The translations under genes were made by a program, and so were the position numbers. From Trichoplax sp. H2 (Eukaryota > Placozoa > Uniplacotomia > Trichoplacea), in contig NOWV01000004.1 of assembly GCA_003344405.1 (NCBI GenBank), positions 248,001-312,000 of the forward strand: DNA of 64,000 nucleotides, read 5' to 3'. Of this stretch, positions 50,101-63,792 are shown in pieces. The notes below the pieces were generated by a model. It was not told the origin of the DNA, made no database searches, and saw nothing but the letters and a program-made list of their open reading frames with translations. The first letter of the stretch is position 1; each line of letters opens with the position of its first letter.

Positions 50101-53100
50101 TACTTCGTTTCAAGGAGCCAGCCATAACTAAAACAGATTTGACAGCCCGAAGACCAAAATCATAATGATCTTGTTGCGACAACTGTTCACTGCATAGCTT
50201 ATACATTTGAATCATTTTGCGGGCAAGAGATTTTGAGGACTCAAATCCTTCTGAATATAGGATTACTTCAGCAATCAAGGCATAATCGGGCACCATCATA
50301 GCAAATGGTCGGAAAAGTGTTTTCAAGTTTTCAGGCAGTTCAGTGCGGCCTGCATATCCAGGATTCATAGTTATGAAAGTTGCACATGTTAAATTTAATT
50401 TTATTTCACGACCTTCAAAGATAAATCTAGCTAGCTTTGAAATTTTCGCATTTCTGATCGTCAGTAACTGCTGGGCAATCACCGATAATACTTCAATGTC
50501 TATACGATTAAATTCATCAAAACAGCACCATGCACCCGACTGCGCTAGTCCGGAAAAAAATCTTCCCATCATCTTGTAATCTAGACCTTCGGAACAGTTG
50601 AAAACCACACACTGCTTAGCAAGAGATTTAGCTAAATCCTTGGTAGTTTCGGTTTTGCCTGTTCCAGCTGGTCCAGCTGGCGAGCCTCCGAGATCAAGTT
50701 GCAGCGCTCCCATCAAGCAAAGATAACAGCGGTCCGTTAAGGGGGTAATAACTAAGCGAGAAGAAGCACCAAGGTACTCATAACCGTAGACATATTTCGA
50801 ATTGGCCATTCGTACGACACAGTTATCAATATCGATATCCCAATAATATCGTAACTGTTTTACCCACTCAAAATTTGTCTCTTCAACAATACCTGAATTT
50901 ACCAAATCACTTACTATATCCCTAGCATGGACATCAATGGTAATTAACGCACACAGAATTCTTCGTGACAGAGCTGTTAATTCTCCCCTGACGAGAATTG
51001 CAAGATTATTTAAGCTTTGATAACACGATTGTTCGTATTTCTTTAAAACTTCGTGAGCTTCTTCATCGTTAAATGCTAGAGAGATATCGCGACACCACAT
51101 TATTTGAGATACTGCAAGAACTACCTGACTTGGATACGACATGATCCACTCATTCCGGTCTTGCTGTGTATATTCAGCGATGGCGGACTTCATAACCCTT
51201 CGTAGCGAGGTTACCATATGCTCCTCTACTTTACCTAACCAATCTTCTACATTACCTCGAGCTTTAAGGCCACGGCCAAGACTTATACTTTCATTCTCAG
51301 GTGAAATCATATTAATTATGTCATTTGTCTTAGTCTCTACTTTTGTACCCGTTGGAGACACACCTCGATCGTGGCTTGGAATGGATTCTTGATGAATGTT
51401 TTGGATAGTACCAAATTCAAGCTCGAAAATACCATCAAAGCACTTACGGAGATGAGGTTGCACGGCGTGAGGATTTTTAGTTTGCGCTAAGATTTCCAAC
51501 AATTCATCGTTAGATAAGAAATAAAATCTTGGAAATACAACTCTCTTTGATTCTAAATACGCTTCTAAGCACTTCTGGATCTGATCAAGCATAGAATTAT
51601 TATTTTGAAACGTTTCCAGTAGTCCGGGTTGGGTGCAAGCCCTTAATGCATTTGGAAGGCGAGATGTCTTTCTCATGATTTCCTTCCATGATTTATCTAC
51701 AGCCATAAACATTTTCGCTTCAGCTGGCAACTGTCGTTGAATATCAGGAGCACTGAAAATACTCTCTAGATATAGCCAACTCTTTTGACAAATCAACCAT
51801 TCATCCAGCGTTTGATTAAAAAGCGTAAGCTGCTTTACCCAATCATCAACCCTGATCTTTATTGGACCAACGTGCCTTGAACTAGCAATTAAATTGATAT
51901 TGACTAAACTATCATCGAGAATACCTTGGATATCATCTGTTCCTCCTAAAATAAAAACATCCTTCGAGTCACGATATGGCAGTACTATAAATTCAGTCGC
52001 CTTCCATCCGTCTTCAACTTTTTTTAACAGTGTTTCTAATGAGGCTTCGCTAGAGGCTTGACTAGAAATTTCTATAATTTCATCGGTATGGTCAAAAGCT
52101 CCAATTTCATCGAGCAATCCTAAACTTAAAGGATTTTCGCTGGTAAATCGATAATTTAAGGTACTTTCAATCATATCCCAGTGCCTCGGCTTTAAGGAAG
52201 GATTGTGCAAATTGGTAATAACTGGTAATTTAAACCTTATTTGATCAACCTTTTCTTTTAATAAAGGTACTGCGTTATTTCGGGGAAGACCTTTCTCTAG
52301 CTGATGTACGCGTTTTGTGTATTTGCCGACTTGATTGGTAATTATTTCCGGAGATAATTCCTTAAAATCTGCTACTTTCCATTCACGTGTCATTTGTTCC
52401 CATTCATGAAGGGAATCCCATAACATTTGCTTCAAACGTAGCTCAGCATGAGTTTCTTCAAGATCAGTAAATTTTGTTACCTCAACTTTGAAATTTTTCT
52501 GATATGTTCTATACTGATACGCTCGCTTTTGAAGAGCCTCCATTCTATCATGCAATTCGATAAGGAATACATTTACTTTTTCCACGTCCGATAACGGATC
52601 AAGAATCATAGGATCTTGGGCTTTACTCTTAATTTGATTGACTTCAAGCCTCAATTCGGAAATATCTTTGTCTAGGTGATCGCAAAATTTCTCAAGATTT
52701 GCGTCTCTGTCGCTAACAGCTTTATCGATGGCATTTCTTACTGCTGTAATGGATGGCGCTAATGTTTGATAAACGGCAAAATCTTCCGGTGGTGTTGGTA
52801 CCTGATAGGAATCGATCAAATTATATAACTCCTTTATTGTTTCTGATTCTTTTTCGTTGCTGTCAATGGATACTTGAATCTGTTCTAAAAATGTCAGACT
52901 TTCCACAAATTCTGCAGTTGTTGATGGAGCTAATTCAAGTCTATATTGCGCATCTTGAGCTACCGATATTAACCGGTCTACTCTTGATTTCGCAAGTACT
53001 GGCAAAATGTCGTGAACCACCTGAAAATACGAGTATGTACTTGTTAAAATTTGTTGCATCCCCAATAATAATAAATTTACTAATTATGACCTCCAAACAC

Positions 53101-56100
53101 TTCCTTGGCGATGGCAATAGTTTTGTTTTAAGCTGAGAGGCATCAACTAGCATCATCCCTACAGGCTGTTTTTCAGTTATACTTTCGGCTTCCTTCTGTT
53201 CTCTGTGATACTTTGCTAGGGATATCGCGAAAAAGTCCACGTCTACAACATTGAGTGTATGCATATTGTAAATACAACGAATATGCCTAATTTAAGGAAT
53301 TAAATATGCAGAAAAACATTAATTCTCTACCGTGATCTACGGTTCGCATGTGCTCAAGGTTTAAGCCCTCATTCTCTCTGTAAAAGTCACGATAAGATTC
53401 GAACGTATTCGAATACAGAGTAGTGTAATGGAAAGCCTCCGACATAGTATCCTGAAAGTAGATCAATTTTTTAGTTAATTTATGAGGTTATAAACTGATG
53501 GCTAATTTGGTTACCATATGCATAGTTATATTGAAATCGTACCTTTACGTTAACTATTAGACCTTGGAGATGTCTGTCATCTTCGAAGATGGTCGATAAA
53601 TTTGGACCCTCTCCACACGTTTTTTCTTCTAATTTTCCATTAATAAGTGGTCTTAAATAGGCGATTCAAAATATAGTAATGTAAGTACATTATAACTTTA
53701 ACTTTCTTTAACATTAGTGATAGTACATGTGCGTACGTTTAATCAATCGTTACCTTGTAAATGGATCGAAATATTCATCAGATACTAGATTTGGGACGCT
53801 AAGGACTGTATCTTCAAAATTTCTGATGAGATCTCCCATGCCTTCGTGATAATCGTCAAGGCTTGGGTTAAAAAAAAGAAAATTCGGATCAAGTAGTAGC
53901 TCGACTTGGAATAAAGGCGTTGAAAATGATTCGTTTTCGCTTTGGTCATGTTGTCCAATAATAGTTTTTGAATTCTGCAAATTAAAAAGTTTATTAAATT
54001 TTAGCTACACCAATTCGAAGTGTGGTATTGAGTGATTTTGCTTAGTATAAAATAAGCTGCGACTGACTGAAAGCTTCTTTTCCTGAACATTAGCGTTATG
54101 TAAATGCTGTATTTCTTCCATTGTTGGCGTTCGCTGCAGTTGTTCTTTTAGTGCGTGCAACAGCTTTGATATCGAGCGAACACAAAGTAAGTGCATCGTA
54201 TTTATAACCAAATAATCTGCTAACCGGATGAAGCTGTAAATTGATATAAATTTATCAGTTACACTATTTATCAATTGTACTACCCTTACTCTTTGCATCA
54301 AGTCTAACCTAGTCAATCTTCGACAATGAGCTCTTTTATTTGCCTGTTCGGTATAAGTCATCTTCTCTGGTGCTTCTCCGTACGGGTCAATATCGAATCC
54401 GGTTTGTCCAGCAAACGAAGGTGAATTAAGTGAAATAGATTGCTCTTTATCTGGATCTATAAGCCCAAGCAATTCGATAGATTATTAAATGCTAAAAATC
54501 AGAAAAAGATTACACATTATTGTAAAAATAAATAAATAATTTTAACCCATATCATAATATTCATCGATAGAAAATCCAGCTTCTTCTAAGGCCGTGCAGC
54601 ATGCATCCTTAACAACTTCTTTTGTTAACTGATGAAATTGTCTCAGACTTTCCGCGATCTGATTTATGGATACAACTTTCGTTAATATACAAACATATAT
54701 CAGATTTTATTCTATACGGAAGAATTATTAACCTCTCTCAGCTGAGAGAACTGAGTTTCCTTAAATTCCTCTAATGTATATGTGTGTTCCTTCTTTATTC
54801 GATGTAAGCTCAGATCACCTAATTTGTAGCATAACGTTCTTATGCGCAGCAGAGCTGGTCGTAAGAACTTTAGAACAATTCTTATCATTAGCTTTTACTA
54901 AGATTAATCACTGCATATTTTAAGCCTTGTATCTTACCGAATTTAATATGAAAAGATTTGTTCCTAGTTTGTTCCTGCAGTTATTTATTTTTCTAAAATT
55001 TCATGCAATAAATGATCGTGCGTTAGCTCAATAGTAGTTACATTTGTCATTGATATATATATATACCTTTTTCTAACATTCATTCGCCAAACTGCAAAGG
55101 CCTTCCATAGTCTGAAACTGGAGAAAGTTTTAATCTTTATTAACTGTTTGTAATGTATGTAGTCTTTCTCCCAACAGTCTAGCTCCGTAAATTCAGTTTC
55201 CTCTCGCTCTCGAATGTGTGTTACTCCTTTATGGCTAATGGTATGATAATCGTTCGCATTGATACCAGAATGTGTTACAACTCTATAAGATTAAAAAGTA
55301 AGTCTTGATAAAGCATCACAATACGCCTAATACCCGCATATTATCTTACTTTAAGTTATAAGGGTTGTATTCAATAGATGAGCGATCAACAGCAGGTGCT
55401 AGATAGAGAAATCCTAGATTTGGATTTTTGCGGATGAGCTGAACGATTTCTATCGGATCTTTTAAAGTATCGGACAAATTTTCAGCTGATGTTCCTTTAA
55501 TATAAGAGCTTCGTAGCCTTTTACTTGAAATTGAAATGTCCGCAGGTTGTGCTTCATTCCCGAAATTACTAGCTAAATTTGGTTTCATCGGCCTCAGACT
55601 TCGATTAAAATTCGGAGATGTATCGCTTTTGTAATCTTCATTTTTTGACTGAGAGAAAATTTGTGTTGATTGTACACTTGATAAAATATCCTTTTTGTGA
55701 TGAAAATTTATAGGTCCTTCTTCAATTTTATTTTGATTTTTAAGTTGATAGTCAGCCAAGTTGACCTAAAAATTAGGACGCATATCATAAGCTTCTAGGT
55801 TATAAAATATTGATATAAATTTAGTCATTAGGTGTTCATAACTGATATTCAAATTAAGACATACCAAAGGTTCCAATTTAGGCCCAGCTGGTACTGCCTG
55901 AAGGGTAAAATACAGAATAATTAGTGGATAAATAAAATGCCCATAAACAATATGTAAGAGAATTGTTGATGTATATTTCAGTTAACCTAACAAGAGTTTA
56001 AGTCTCCTATCTATAATGATAAGAAGATATGGATTGCATCAAGAGACTTTCAGATAAATTACTTTATAGTAAGCAGTTTTCCTCTGATATTCCATATCTA

Positions 56101-56528
56101 AAATGCGTCAGATTGATATACTAACTTTCTACAGTAATTTCTTTATGAGATAGCTTGCACGATATCTACTCAATCCTACATAACAAATTCTTATTTATAT
56201 AATTCCGATATCCGTATTGCAGTCAGTATACAAAGGGAGTCGATCGAGATTGATATATCGAATATACATAAAGCAGGCATTCTGCCAGCACACGTAAGGG
56301 ATAAAATATGAACTAATCATTGTTAATATATTACAGTACCTTCTTAACTTGAACAGGCGTCTTGCGTTTGTAGTGTGATATTCCTTGACGTGTCTGGATA
56401 TCAGGCTTTGAATACAAGCGAGATTTTAAAGCAATACCATTTATCGAAGTACCTTTTCTATCTTCGAAATATGTATTAGATGCATCTGAAGACGTAGTCT
56501 TATCATCTTGAATACCAATATGTGACAT
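41108..56528 (-). CDS. DNAH6: Axonemal dynein heavy chain, DNAH6-type inner-arm
   Basis: ATP-driven motor of ciliary inner dynein arms. Twenty-three in-phase exons: 56340-56528, 55865-55897, 55350-55765, 55067-55282, 54733-54880, 54547-54658, 54011-54456, 53754-53974, 53543-53651, 53331-53451, 53091-53242, 43820-53020, 43622-43736, 43351-43472, 42802-42972, 42623-42709, 42444-42536, 42094-42186, 41965-42025, 41724-41869, 41491-41607, 41296-41407, 41108-41211, giving about 4194 residues, near human DNAH6 (about 4158). The tail holds [20 protein letters not shown]-loops: AAA1 [17 protein letters not shown] (about residue 1504, with CCFDEFNR), AAA2 GPTGGGKTT (about 1783), AAA3 GSAGVGKS (about 2126), AAA4 GVGGTGKQS (about 2479). 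A coiled stalk and microtubule-binding region follow (about 2690-3030), then AAA5/6 and a C-terminal domain with SGFFFPQ and [12 protein letters not shown]. The 9201-bp exon 12 is extraordinary beside its short neighbours. Heavy-chain identity is certain; the DNAH6 subtype rests on length and tail resemblance. Confidence 0.95.
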
Positions 56529-57708
56529 CGTCGAATTTTATAATGTTTTTGCACAATTATAAAATAAAATAAATAAAATTCTGCACTGATCCTTCACCAA
56601 TGGATGCGTGTTAATGAAGTTGTATATCACAACATATTCTGAAGCTCAAACTTTGGAAATAATAATAATACTATCAGAAAGATCTATTTCAACTCTCTCT
56701 GAAATGTTGGTCGCTGAATTGGCTTCGGATTTGGGAGTGAATAAGAAGAAGAAAGTTGCAAAACACGGTAGTAATGCTCTGAATGCCGTGTTTATTTAAA
56801 ACTTGATGATTTATAGTACAGCTTTAATGAATACAGTATGTAGTACGGTAATGCAAAAATTAGTGTAAACTAAAGTCATTCAGTTTCCTGTGTTGCTGCA
56901 TGAAAATATAATTTACTATTACTGTACGTGATTTGACCACCTTTCGTATAAATAAATATTTTACCGATAGGTTTCTGAGAGCATCCATCGGCTGAATTGT
57001 ATTGTTTCTTGTTGCTATGAAACAGGACTGGTAACGTGGTAACAAGATGCCGTACTAAAGTACTCTACTGTACAGTCTGTAGTACTGTAAAAATGTGTTG
57101 TACTATGCAGTACAGTATGGGTACACTTCTTTCTTGCATTTGACTGTACTGTACTGCACTGTACTGTACTGTACTGTACTGTACAGTACACTGAGTACAG
57201 TATAGTTGTAAGTCGCTTACTGTACACTGTATACTGTAAATAAGACATCAATATCGACATCAATATGTTACCAGTACTACTGCAATGTTTTAGTGTAATC
57301 CTGTAGTAAATTATTGGGTAACATGCAACATGTGCCTTCAGTCATAGTCATACTGCTCATGCGTCAGTAGTCAGCACTCAGTAGTGTTTGTACTGTACTA
57401 TAATTCAATACGAAGTGTATGACTGGACGTATACGCACCAGCAAGTGGCTTTCTTAATCTCTTTCTGGAACAGTTTAGTATTATTTATTTATTTTAAAAT
57501 CTCCAGTAAAATTATTAAAGAGTAAAACAAAATTTAATTAGTTATATAATTAGTGTTCTTCAGGATCTCTACGATCACGTAAGTTTTATCCAAGGGTCTC
57601 TCCCCTTCATGCAATATCATAAATTAATTTATTAGCAGTCAGTAAATGACTGATGTAATTGTTTGATTGTTGGAACTTTGCAACTGCAGTGATCATCTCA
57701 GCAAAAGA
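56529..57708. promoter_or_regulatory. Head-to-head spacer of dynein and NDUFAF3 genes
   Basis: The 1.18 kb between the two start codons holds both promoters. It contains a GTACTG array (57056-57238) and a short plus frame (56614-56799) with a Lys-rich end (LGVNKKKKVAKHG). No TATA box or named site could be fixed. The array splits the region into a dynein-proximal and an NDUFAF3-proximal part. Confidence 0.45.
57056..57238. repeat. GTACTG-type self-complementary microsatellite
   Basis: The core at about 57142-57190 has uninterrupted TACTG units (TGTACTGTACTGTACTGTAC) ending in ACAGTACA, with looser copies to either side. Same family as at 17544 and 32284. Confidence 0.9.
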
Positions 57709-60700
57709 ATGCTACTTTCTCGGACTGGTCGAAACCTAAAAGTCTACGCAAGGTTAGGATAAAATTTTATCTCGCCATTTGATGGTGGCATTTCGATTAG
57801 TGATATGTTACTCGGTGCAGTAATTATATAATTACCAAATAATAATTTCAATTATCCATTCGATCAAGTTTAAATGTACGATGAAAGGTGCTTTATTATT
57901 ATTATTTGCTAACGATCATAAATTACAACGACAAGTGACTTTTGCTAAATTTGTGACCGCACGAGATAATGAAGATTCACGAAAGTGCCCTTGTTAGATC
58001 ACTATAACCATCGAGAAATCATTTGGATCGTAATAAAGCCCTACGCGCGTACTACTGTAGTCCCACGTTCGATATGGTGCAATAACACTGCTCTTACGAG
58101 CTAGCATAGTCAAGCACTCTATGGTAAAATTCTACTTTTAGTTCTGAACACCGGTTGCATAAACAATTATCCACCAAAAAGCTGTCCTTGAAGTATCATC
58201 TACTTACAGTTGCATGTCAGCTATTATTTCGGTATCTTTTAACTTTAAATTGCTAACCATAAAGTGATATTACATGTATATCACGTACGTACGAATACTG
58301 TTCAGTAATTACGAAATTCTAAAGTACTGTTATTCCTGCTCTAAATGTAAATTAATTACTATTCCTGCAGAAGATGGACAAGCCCACTATGCCGATTTTA
58401 TAGCGTAAGCGGCGAACATGACATCCTGCGAACATCATTAGAAGTTATAGCTGGCAGCGATCAAATGCCAATTATTAAAAGTTACAGTTCTCAAGGTTTC
58501 TCCATTGGTAATATTAAAATAATTGGCCCGGCTGCGATTCTGCCCAAGGGATTCTTCTTGTGGAAAGTTCGTATAACAGTATTTATACTTCGAGAGTATA
58601 CTGTAAGATGTTGACATTTGCCACCAAGTTCCATTGAAAGATTACTAATGTTAATACGAAACACGAACAATTCTGTATCTTGAATGAGCCAGTTATAACG
58701 ATATTGATAAACTTTCTTTTAGTTACTTTTATAATTGTTATATTCGTGATGTTATTAAATTCTTCGAATATAGGTGAAAAGGAATGAAAATATTACAGCT
58801 AGGAATCTCTCCCTTTTTCCCGTACTTGTTCCAAGAATTGGTAAGAAAGTCGCAATAGAATGCTAATCAGTTACTATGACTATAACAGCCAACGTCTATT
58901 GTGAACTACGTCAGTAGTAAGACTTACTTTCAATTTGCTGGTATTTAACTGCTTACATTACAGTATGAAGAGAAAACAGCCGTGTAAAATCATAATTGTA
59001 GTGATAAAAAACTATATAAAAGAATAATTCTTTCAGTATATACGACCATAGTGAAGCAATATTGGTACATATTGAATATTGTATCACCGGGAGCTATTCA
59101 CGCAGAATTGAAACAGTATTTACTGTTAGTTAAATACTTATAGTTGACATTTAGATCTACGAGTCTCGTATTATTGTACTTTTTAATAATTTTGTTACGA
59201 TTGCTGTAGATATACTAGTAATCGGTACCGGAAATAATCTTGCCGTTCTTCATCCCGACGTATTAAAATATTTAAGGTCAAATGCTATCGCCGTTGAAGT
59301 GCAGGACACGGTAAGATGACTATGTTTCATTAGCATTCATAAAATGATTCTGTTTTGTCTACCAGCTATGGTCTTTGTTAGCTAGACGCGTCTTGTAGTT
59401 CTAGTAAGTATTTAAATATTGATATAACGTGCATACTATGCTACTCTAAACGAAGTTGACACTGTAATCAGTAATAACCCAGCTTTCAAGATGTCCATAA
59501 TAACCACTTTACTCAAAGTAAAATACTTTTTACCCATCCTATATAAATGCATACCGATATGTCATAAAAGGCAAAGATAAATGCATTTTATATTCATACT
59601 ACCATATGCAACCAAAATATGTGGGGCAATCTAAATTTTCACCGCTCTAGGATTAAAGTAGTTACGTCAATCTTATCCTGTTGGTACATTAAACATTCGA
59701 TTTTTTCGTACAACTTCTTATTATTTCATTCTTTACGGTACAACTTTACTGCAGATGTTATGGAGCCAATTAATCTCTATAGCTACCTTAGTGAATAGTA
59801 CAATCTACTGAAATCGTATTTGAAGCCTTTAAAATTGATTAGATAATGTAGAACAATGTAGAACCGTAGCTTTACGTCACTTTATGTTTAACCACTTATC
59901 ATCGACTATTTCAGTATTACAATGTTTAATTCTTTTATGCAGTGGGTAATGTAACCCTAGGAAGCATGCGAACGGGATAAAGATTAATCTAGTAACTTAT
60001 ATACTTATATAAGTTATTTAGTTATAATGAAAGGCTGCTTGAAAGAAGTGCTGGCAAAACAAACAAATATAATCTTACATAAACTAACAAGTAGCGATCG
60101 TACTTTCAGCAAGAGTATACCTACGTACGTAAACAGTGTACCGTATCAATTACTACATCACGCAGTAATAAATTGTTCCAAAGTTCGGCTATTTTTGTTG
60201 CCTGTATAAGATAGATTTGAAATACGCGTACTCAGTATCTTTGAAATCACATTTCAGAAATGTTTCATTATCTCTCTTGCTTGAATCAAAAACTGATATT
60301 AAATAAAAACTAGCGAACGATATTGATATACTGTACGCGTTTTACGGTGTGAGTTAACGACAATTTGGTAGTGTAATAGTAATAGTGACTGTTTATATCA
60401 TCATTGCATATACATTACTCTTTGTAAGACAGCTATATTGCTACCCTAAGTATTTTAAAGGATACAGTTATAAATCTGTTTCTAATTATATATATATATA
60501 TAAGTATAATTATGAGATAAGTGAAGTTTGGTTCATGTCAGTGCCATCTATTACAATTATAAACAATTTAGATTTGATTTAAATAATAAAGTTATTCAAA
60601 ATTTAACGTTAATTTTCTCGTCAAATATTGCTGCAGCCCAACGCCTGTGCGACATTTAACTTTCTTTTAGAAGAAGGACGCCAAGTAGCAGCTGCATTGA

Positions 60701-60759
60701 TACCACCTGCGAAATTGAACACAACGCCTCCGCCTTCCTCTACGTCTGTTCATGCTTAA
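57709..60759 (+). CDS. NDUFAF3: NDUFAF3, mitochondrial complex I assembly factor
   Basis: Small matrix protein needed to assemble NADH dehydrogenase; in animals it works with NDUFAF4. Five in-phase exons: 57709-57752, 58371-58566, 58774-58840, 59210-59310, 60637-60759, giving 176 residues (human 184). The first exon is only 44 bp (MLLSRTGRNLKVYA) and joins in phase to RWTSPLCRFYSVSG, together a basic, acid-free N-terminus typical of mitochondrial import. The core has IIKSYSSQGFSIGNIKIIGP, then NLSLFPVLVPRI, DILVIGTGNNLA, AIAVEVQDT and PNACATFNFLLEEGRQVAAA, which follow the DUF498/Mth938 fold of NDUFAF3 in order. A Ser/Pro-rich tail ends the protein. The last intron is 1326 bp and holds nothing recognisable. 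The start lies 1.18 kb from the divergent dynein start. Confidence 0.94.
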
Positions 60760-62021
60760 GCATATAATGTCCATGTTTCTGCTTACTGCTAAGTGTAAGA
60801 TATTGAAAATAGCCATAAGATACAGTAGAATTTACTGAAGGCGATATCGTTTCATGAAAGCAAGCTAGAGCATATTGATACAGTACCAAATTCATTGATT
60901 ATACTTTAACAGTTCACCTTATGATACTAAAAGCCACGAAATAGTTTGTTTTAAAGTATATCAAACTGGTCAACGTCGAATAAAGTAGAACAAAGTATTA
61001 CCGATTATATGGATAAATGCGTTTCTTTCGTAATAAATCTAGCTTTATCTAATTCAATTAAAATGTCGTGCTGTAAATTCTCGGTTCATGATGTGATAGT
61101 ATAACTAACTGTAGCCCTTTATTTCACAGCCTATCACCATGCTGACCAAAGTCGTTCATGAATTTAGTTGTTATATTTCATTGTTGCGAGTGTGATGATC
61201 TACAACATTTGATCTATTTGAATTGTGATAGCGTCGGATAAAGGAAAAGAAAATGACAATAGACAAACAAGATTTGTTATCATGCATCTGTACTATTTTA
61301 TTTCCCTATAAACCAGGTTTATGCATCAAAATCCATGTGTTATGCCAATGTATTACGGCAACTTTTTTGTTTTATTACATCTTCGCATAGCATAGCATTT
61401 GCTTTTCTACTCTTACACAGTCAATACGTGTACGTGCTGTACTTGAATCATGTCCTCACAATTATAGAGGAACATACCCATTCGATAAATCGCAATTGCG
61501 CACTTTTTATATTATTATCGAAGTACTAATAGTTGATATAGATTCAGTGAAAATTGGCTGATTTTGCAATAAAGTTTGAATTCATAACTTGGTTTGTGAC
61601 CTGACGATGGGAGATCGTAGGTATTTTCAGGGACTACTCAACTAAAAGAAGTTGAGTATCGTCTGCATGACAATAGTCTCATAGTCAAATAGTTGCTATA
61701 TTGTCGTTGTCGGTTGATAATACGTAATCGTTCAAACGGTGAAGAGTAATATAAACAGTATCAGAGGTACTGAAGTTAACTGAACAATGCTCATAAAACA
61801 TGAATGGGTTTGCAATGGGAAGACATACGGTACTATCATGGGCTAATTTATTGATTTTGAATTGCAATCTCGTACTGTACTAGGAATCCTATAAACTGTT
61901 AACAGTAGTTAGAGATTATTGGTGATATTTGATTATGCATTGGTTGGCTCCTGGCTGGCTATTGGACTCTCCTACGTTCGGTCGTTCGCCGTCTGCTGGA
62001 TTTTCTGCGACGTAGAGTATC

Positions 62022-62147
62022 GGTATACAGTACTGTACAGTAGTACCGCAATGAATGAGTTCATCGCAATTTGAAGAAATCTTGCGCAAGATGTACAGTA
62101 CAGTACAGTACCCGTACTGTAGCAAAGTTGCAGTGTACTGTACAGTG
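62022..62147. repeat. GTACTG-type array, left block
   Basis: Clusters such as ACAGTACTGTACAGTAGTAC at 62026 and TGTACAGTACAGTACAGTAC at 62092, separated by about 45 bp of unique sequence. Same dispersed family. Confidence 0.85.
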
Positions 62148-62370
62148 TGAACCAGTTCGAATCAGAGTACTTTAAGGTACCCTAAAATCACGAGTGTGAA
62201 TCAAAATGTAATAAGAATTATGCGAATATAAAGCTGAATAACTTGGCTTTTTAATTTAATTGATTAAAATGAGGTTACTTGAGCAACTTTTACGTATTAT
62301 TGTATTAAATTCCGAATTTTCTACAGTACTAAGTACAAAACATGGAAATCTAACCATCGCTCGTCCCAGG

Positions 62371-62774
62371 GTACAGTACAGTACAGTACTGTCATACAGT
62401 ATAGTGTACTGTATGTGTACGCATGATCAGAGAGTTGACTGTTGTATGATCCCAAAAATGAACTGTGACCGCACCTCATGGTTTGGTTATGGGTTTTGCT
62501 GGTACAGTACTTACTGTACAGTGTACAGTCCTCGGCCACCGTATTCATAGTCACTGTACAGTACTGTACTGTACAGTACAGTATACTGTAGTACTGGACA
62601 GTACTGTACTGTACGGTATTGTGCTGCACAGTACAGTACTGTACAGTACTAGTGCACTGTACGGTACTGTACTGTACACTCAAAAATTGTCAAATTTTTT
62701 CTGACGTCTTCTACAAGCTCTTTTGCATCAGATGCAGTTGGAATGACTGTACAGTACGTACTGTACACTGTAAG
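62371..62774. repeat. GTACTG-type array, right block (longest in window)
   Basis: Four sub-blocks at about 62371-62420, 62501-62530, 62552-62680 and 62747-62774. TACTG and CAGTA orientations alternate many times, for example GTACAGTACTGTACTGTACA, giving nested palindromes centred on GTAC. This is the densest example and spans about 400 bp. Confidence 0.9.
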
Positions 62775-63792
62775 ATGGACAGGATACTATACGGTACACA
62801 GTCGCGGACCCATACGAATACTGTCAGAACGAGAGTTCTCTTCCTATTAACAAGTCCTTTTTTAGCGTATGCCTTTTTACCGGTCAAATTCTGAAGGCCT
62901 CGCCGATACTATTTAAGGCAAGACTCATCAATCTTGCGGTGCACTTCGATTGTCCTCCTACCTTGCAAGGAATTGTTGTATACTAATCGTAAGTATGATG
63001 TCGATATATGTGTGTATATGCTCTCAATATCGATGGTCTCTCTCTCCCTATACTCGCATTTATTGATACTTTGCCTATGTTAAACTATGAAAAGCCTACA
63101 AGTAGTTGAGTGATGCTTGACCCTTCTTTACGTAAATCTTGCCCTTATACCGGGTAAGTCGTCACCACTACCGACATCATGCAAATTGAGGAAGTGTTAC
63201 GTACAGTACTGTGTCTTGCCTCTTCAATGGCATACTTTTCTAATACTTCCGGCAGTCTCCCACTAGTACAGGTGTTTACCAACCTAAATGGAACGGATCG
63301 TAAAATCAAAAGTTAAGAAGTCAATCAAAATATCATAGTAGAAGCGTATATCCAGTTGTGTATCTGATCGATCATTTTTGCACACCACATGTCAGCATTT
63401 ACCTTGAATGTAGGCGTTTCATCATTTTGTAAAAACGTGCCCTAGCCCTAGTTCAAGACAGGACTTAACATCATCGCAGAATACAAATATTGTCTTGCAT
63501 GTCTTACAACCATAGACTACGATGTCTTTATCGTATTAAGAGTATTACGTATTATAAAATAGTTTCTATGCCCTAGACCTAAGAGATGTTCCTTTCTGTT
63601 ATACAGTACAGGACATAAAAATGATGAGCTAGACAGTCGACTCTTCAAACTTTCAGGGTGCTTTTACTGACACAGTCTAGTACAGCGTACAATAATAAAT
63701 AAATCAATATATTTTTAATCCTACTTTTTTTCCTAGCTTTTGAACCTATCAGCATTCAAGGTTAATTCCAAAACTAAAAAAAATACGTTACT

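Larger units (their letters stand above)
60760..63792. other. Repeat-rich intergenic region
   Basis: About 3 kb. It contains the NDUFAF3 3' UTR (possible AATAAA near 61032) and dense GTACTG-type arrays between 62022 and 62774. The predicted frames here (62260-62894, both strands) are translations of the repeat, rich in Tyr, Cys, Thr and Val, and are not genes. No RNA gene was recognised. Confidence 0.65.

Noticed and set aside
44010-51392. Short plus-strand frames across the dynein exon
   Set aside because: All lie antisense to the 9.2-kb coding exon and show no similarity; shadows of the real gene.
62150-62175. AGTTCGAATC as a tRNA B-box
   Set aside because: No matching A-box, cloverleaf stems or acceptor pairing around it.
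62260-62894. Several Tyr/Cys/Val/Thr-rich frames on both strands
   Set aside because: They are translations of the GTACTG array, whose 5-bp unit happens to lack stops in some frames. No gene-like composition.
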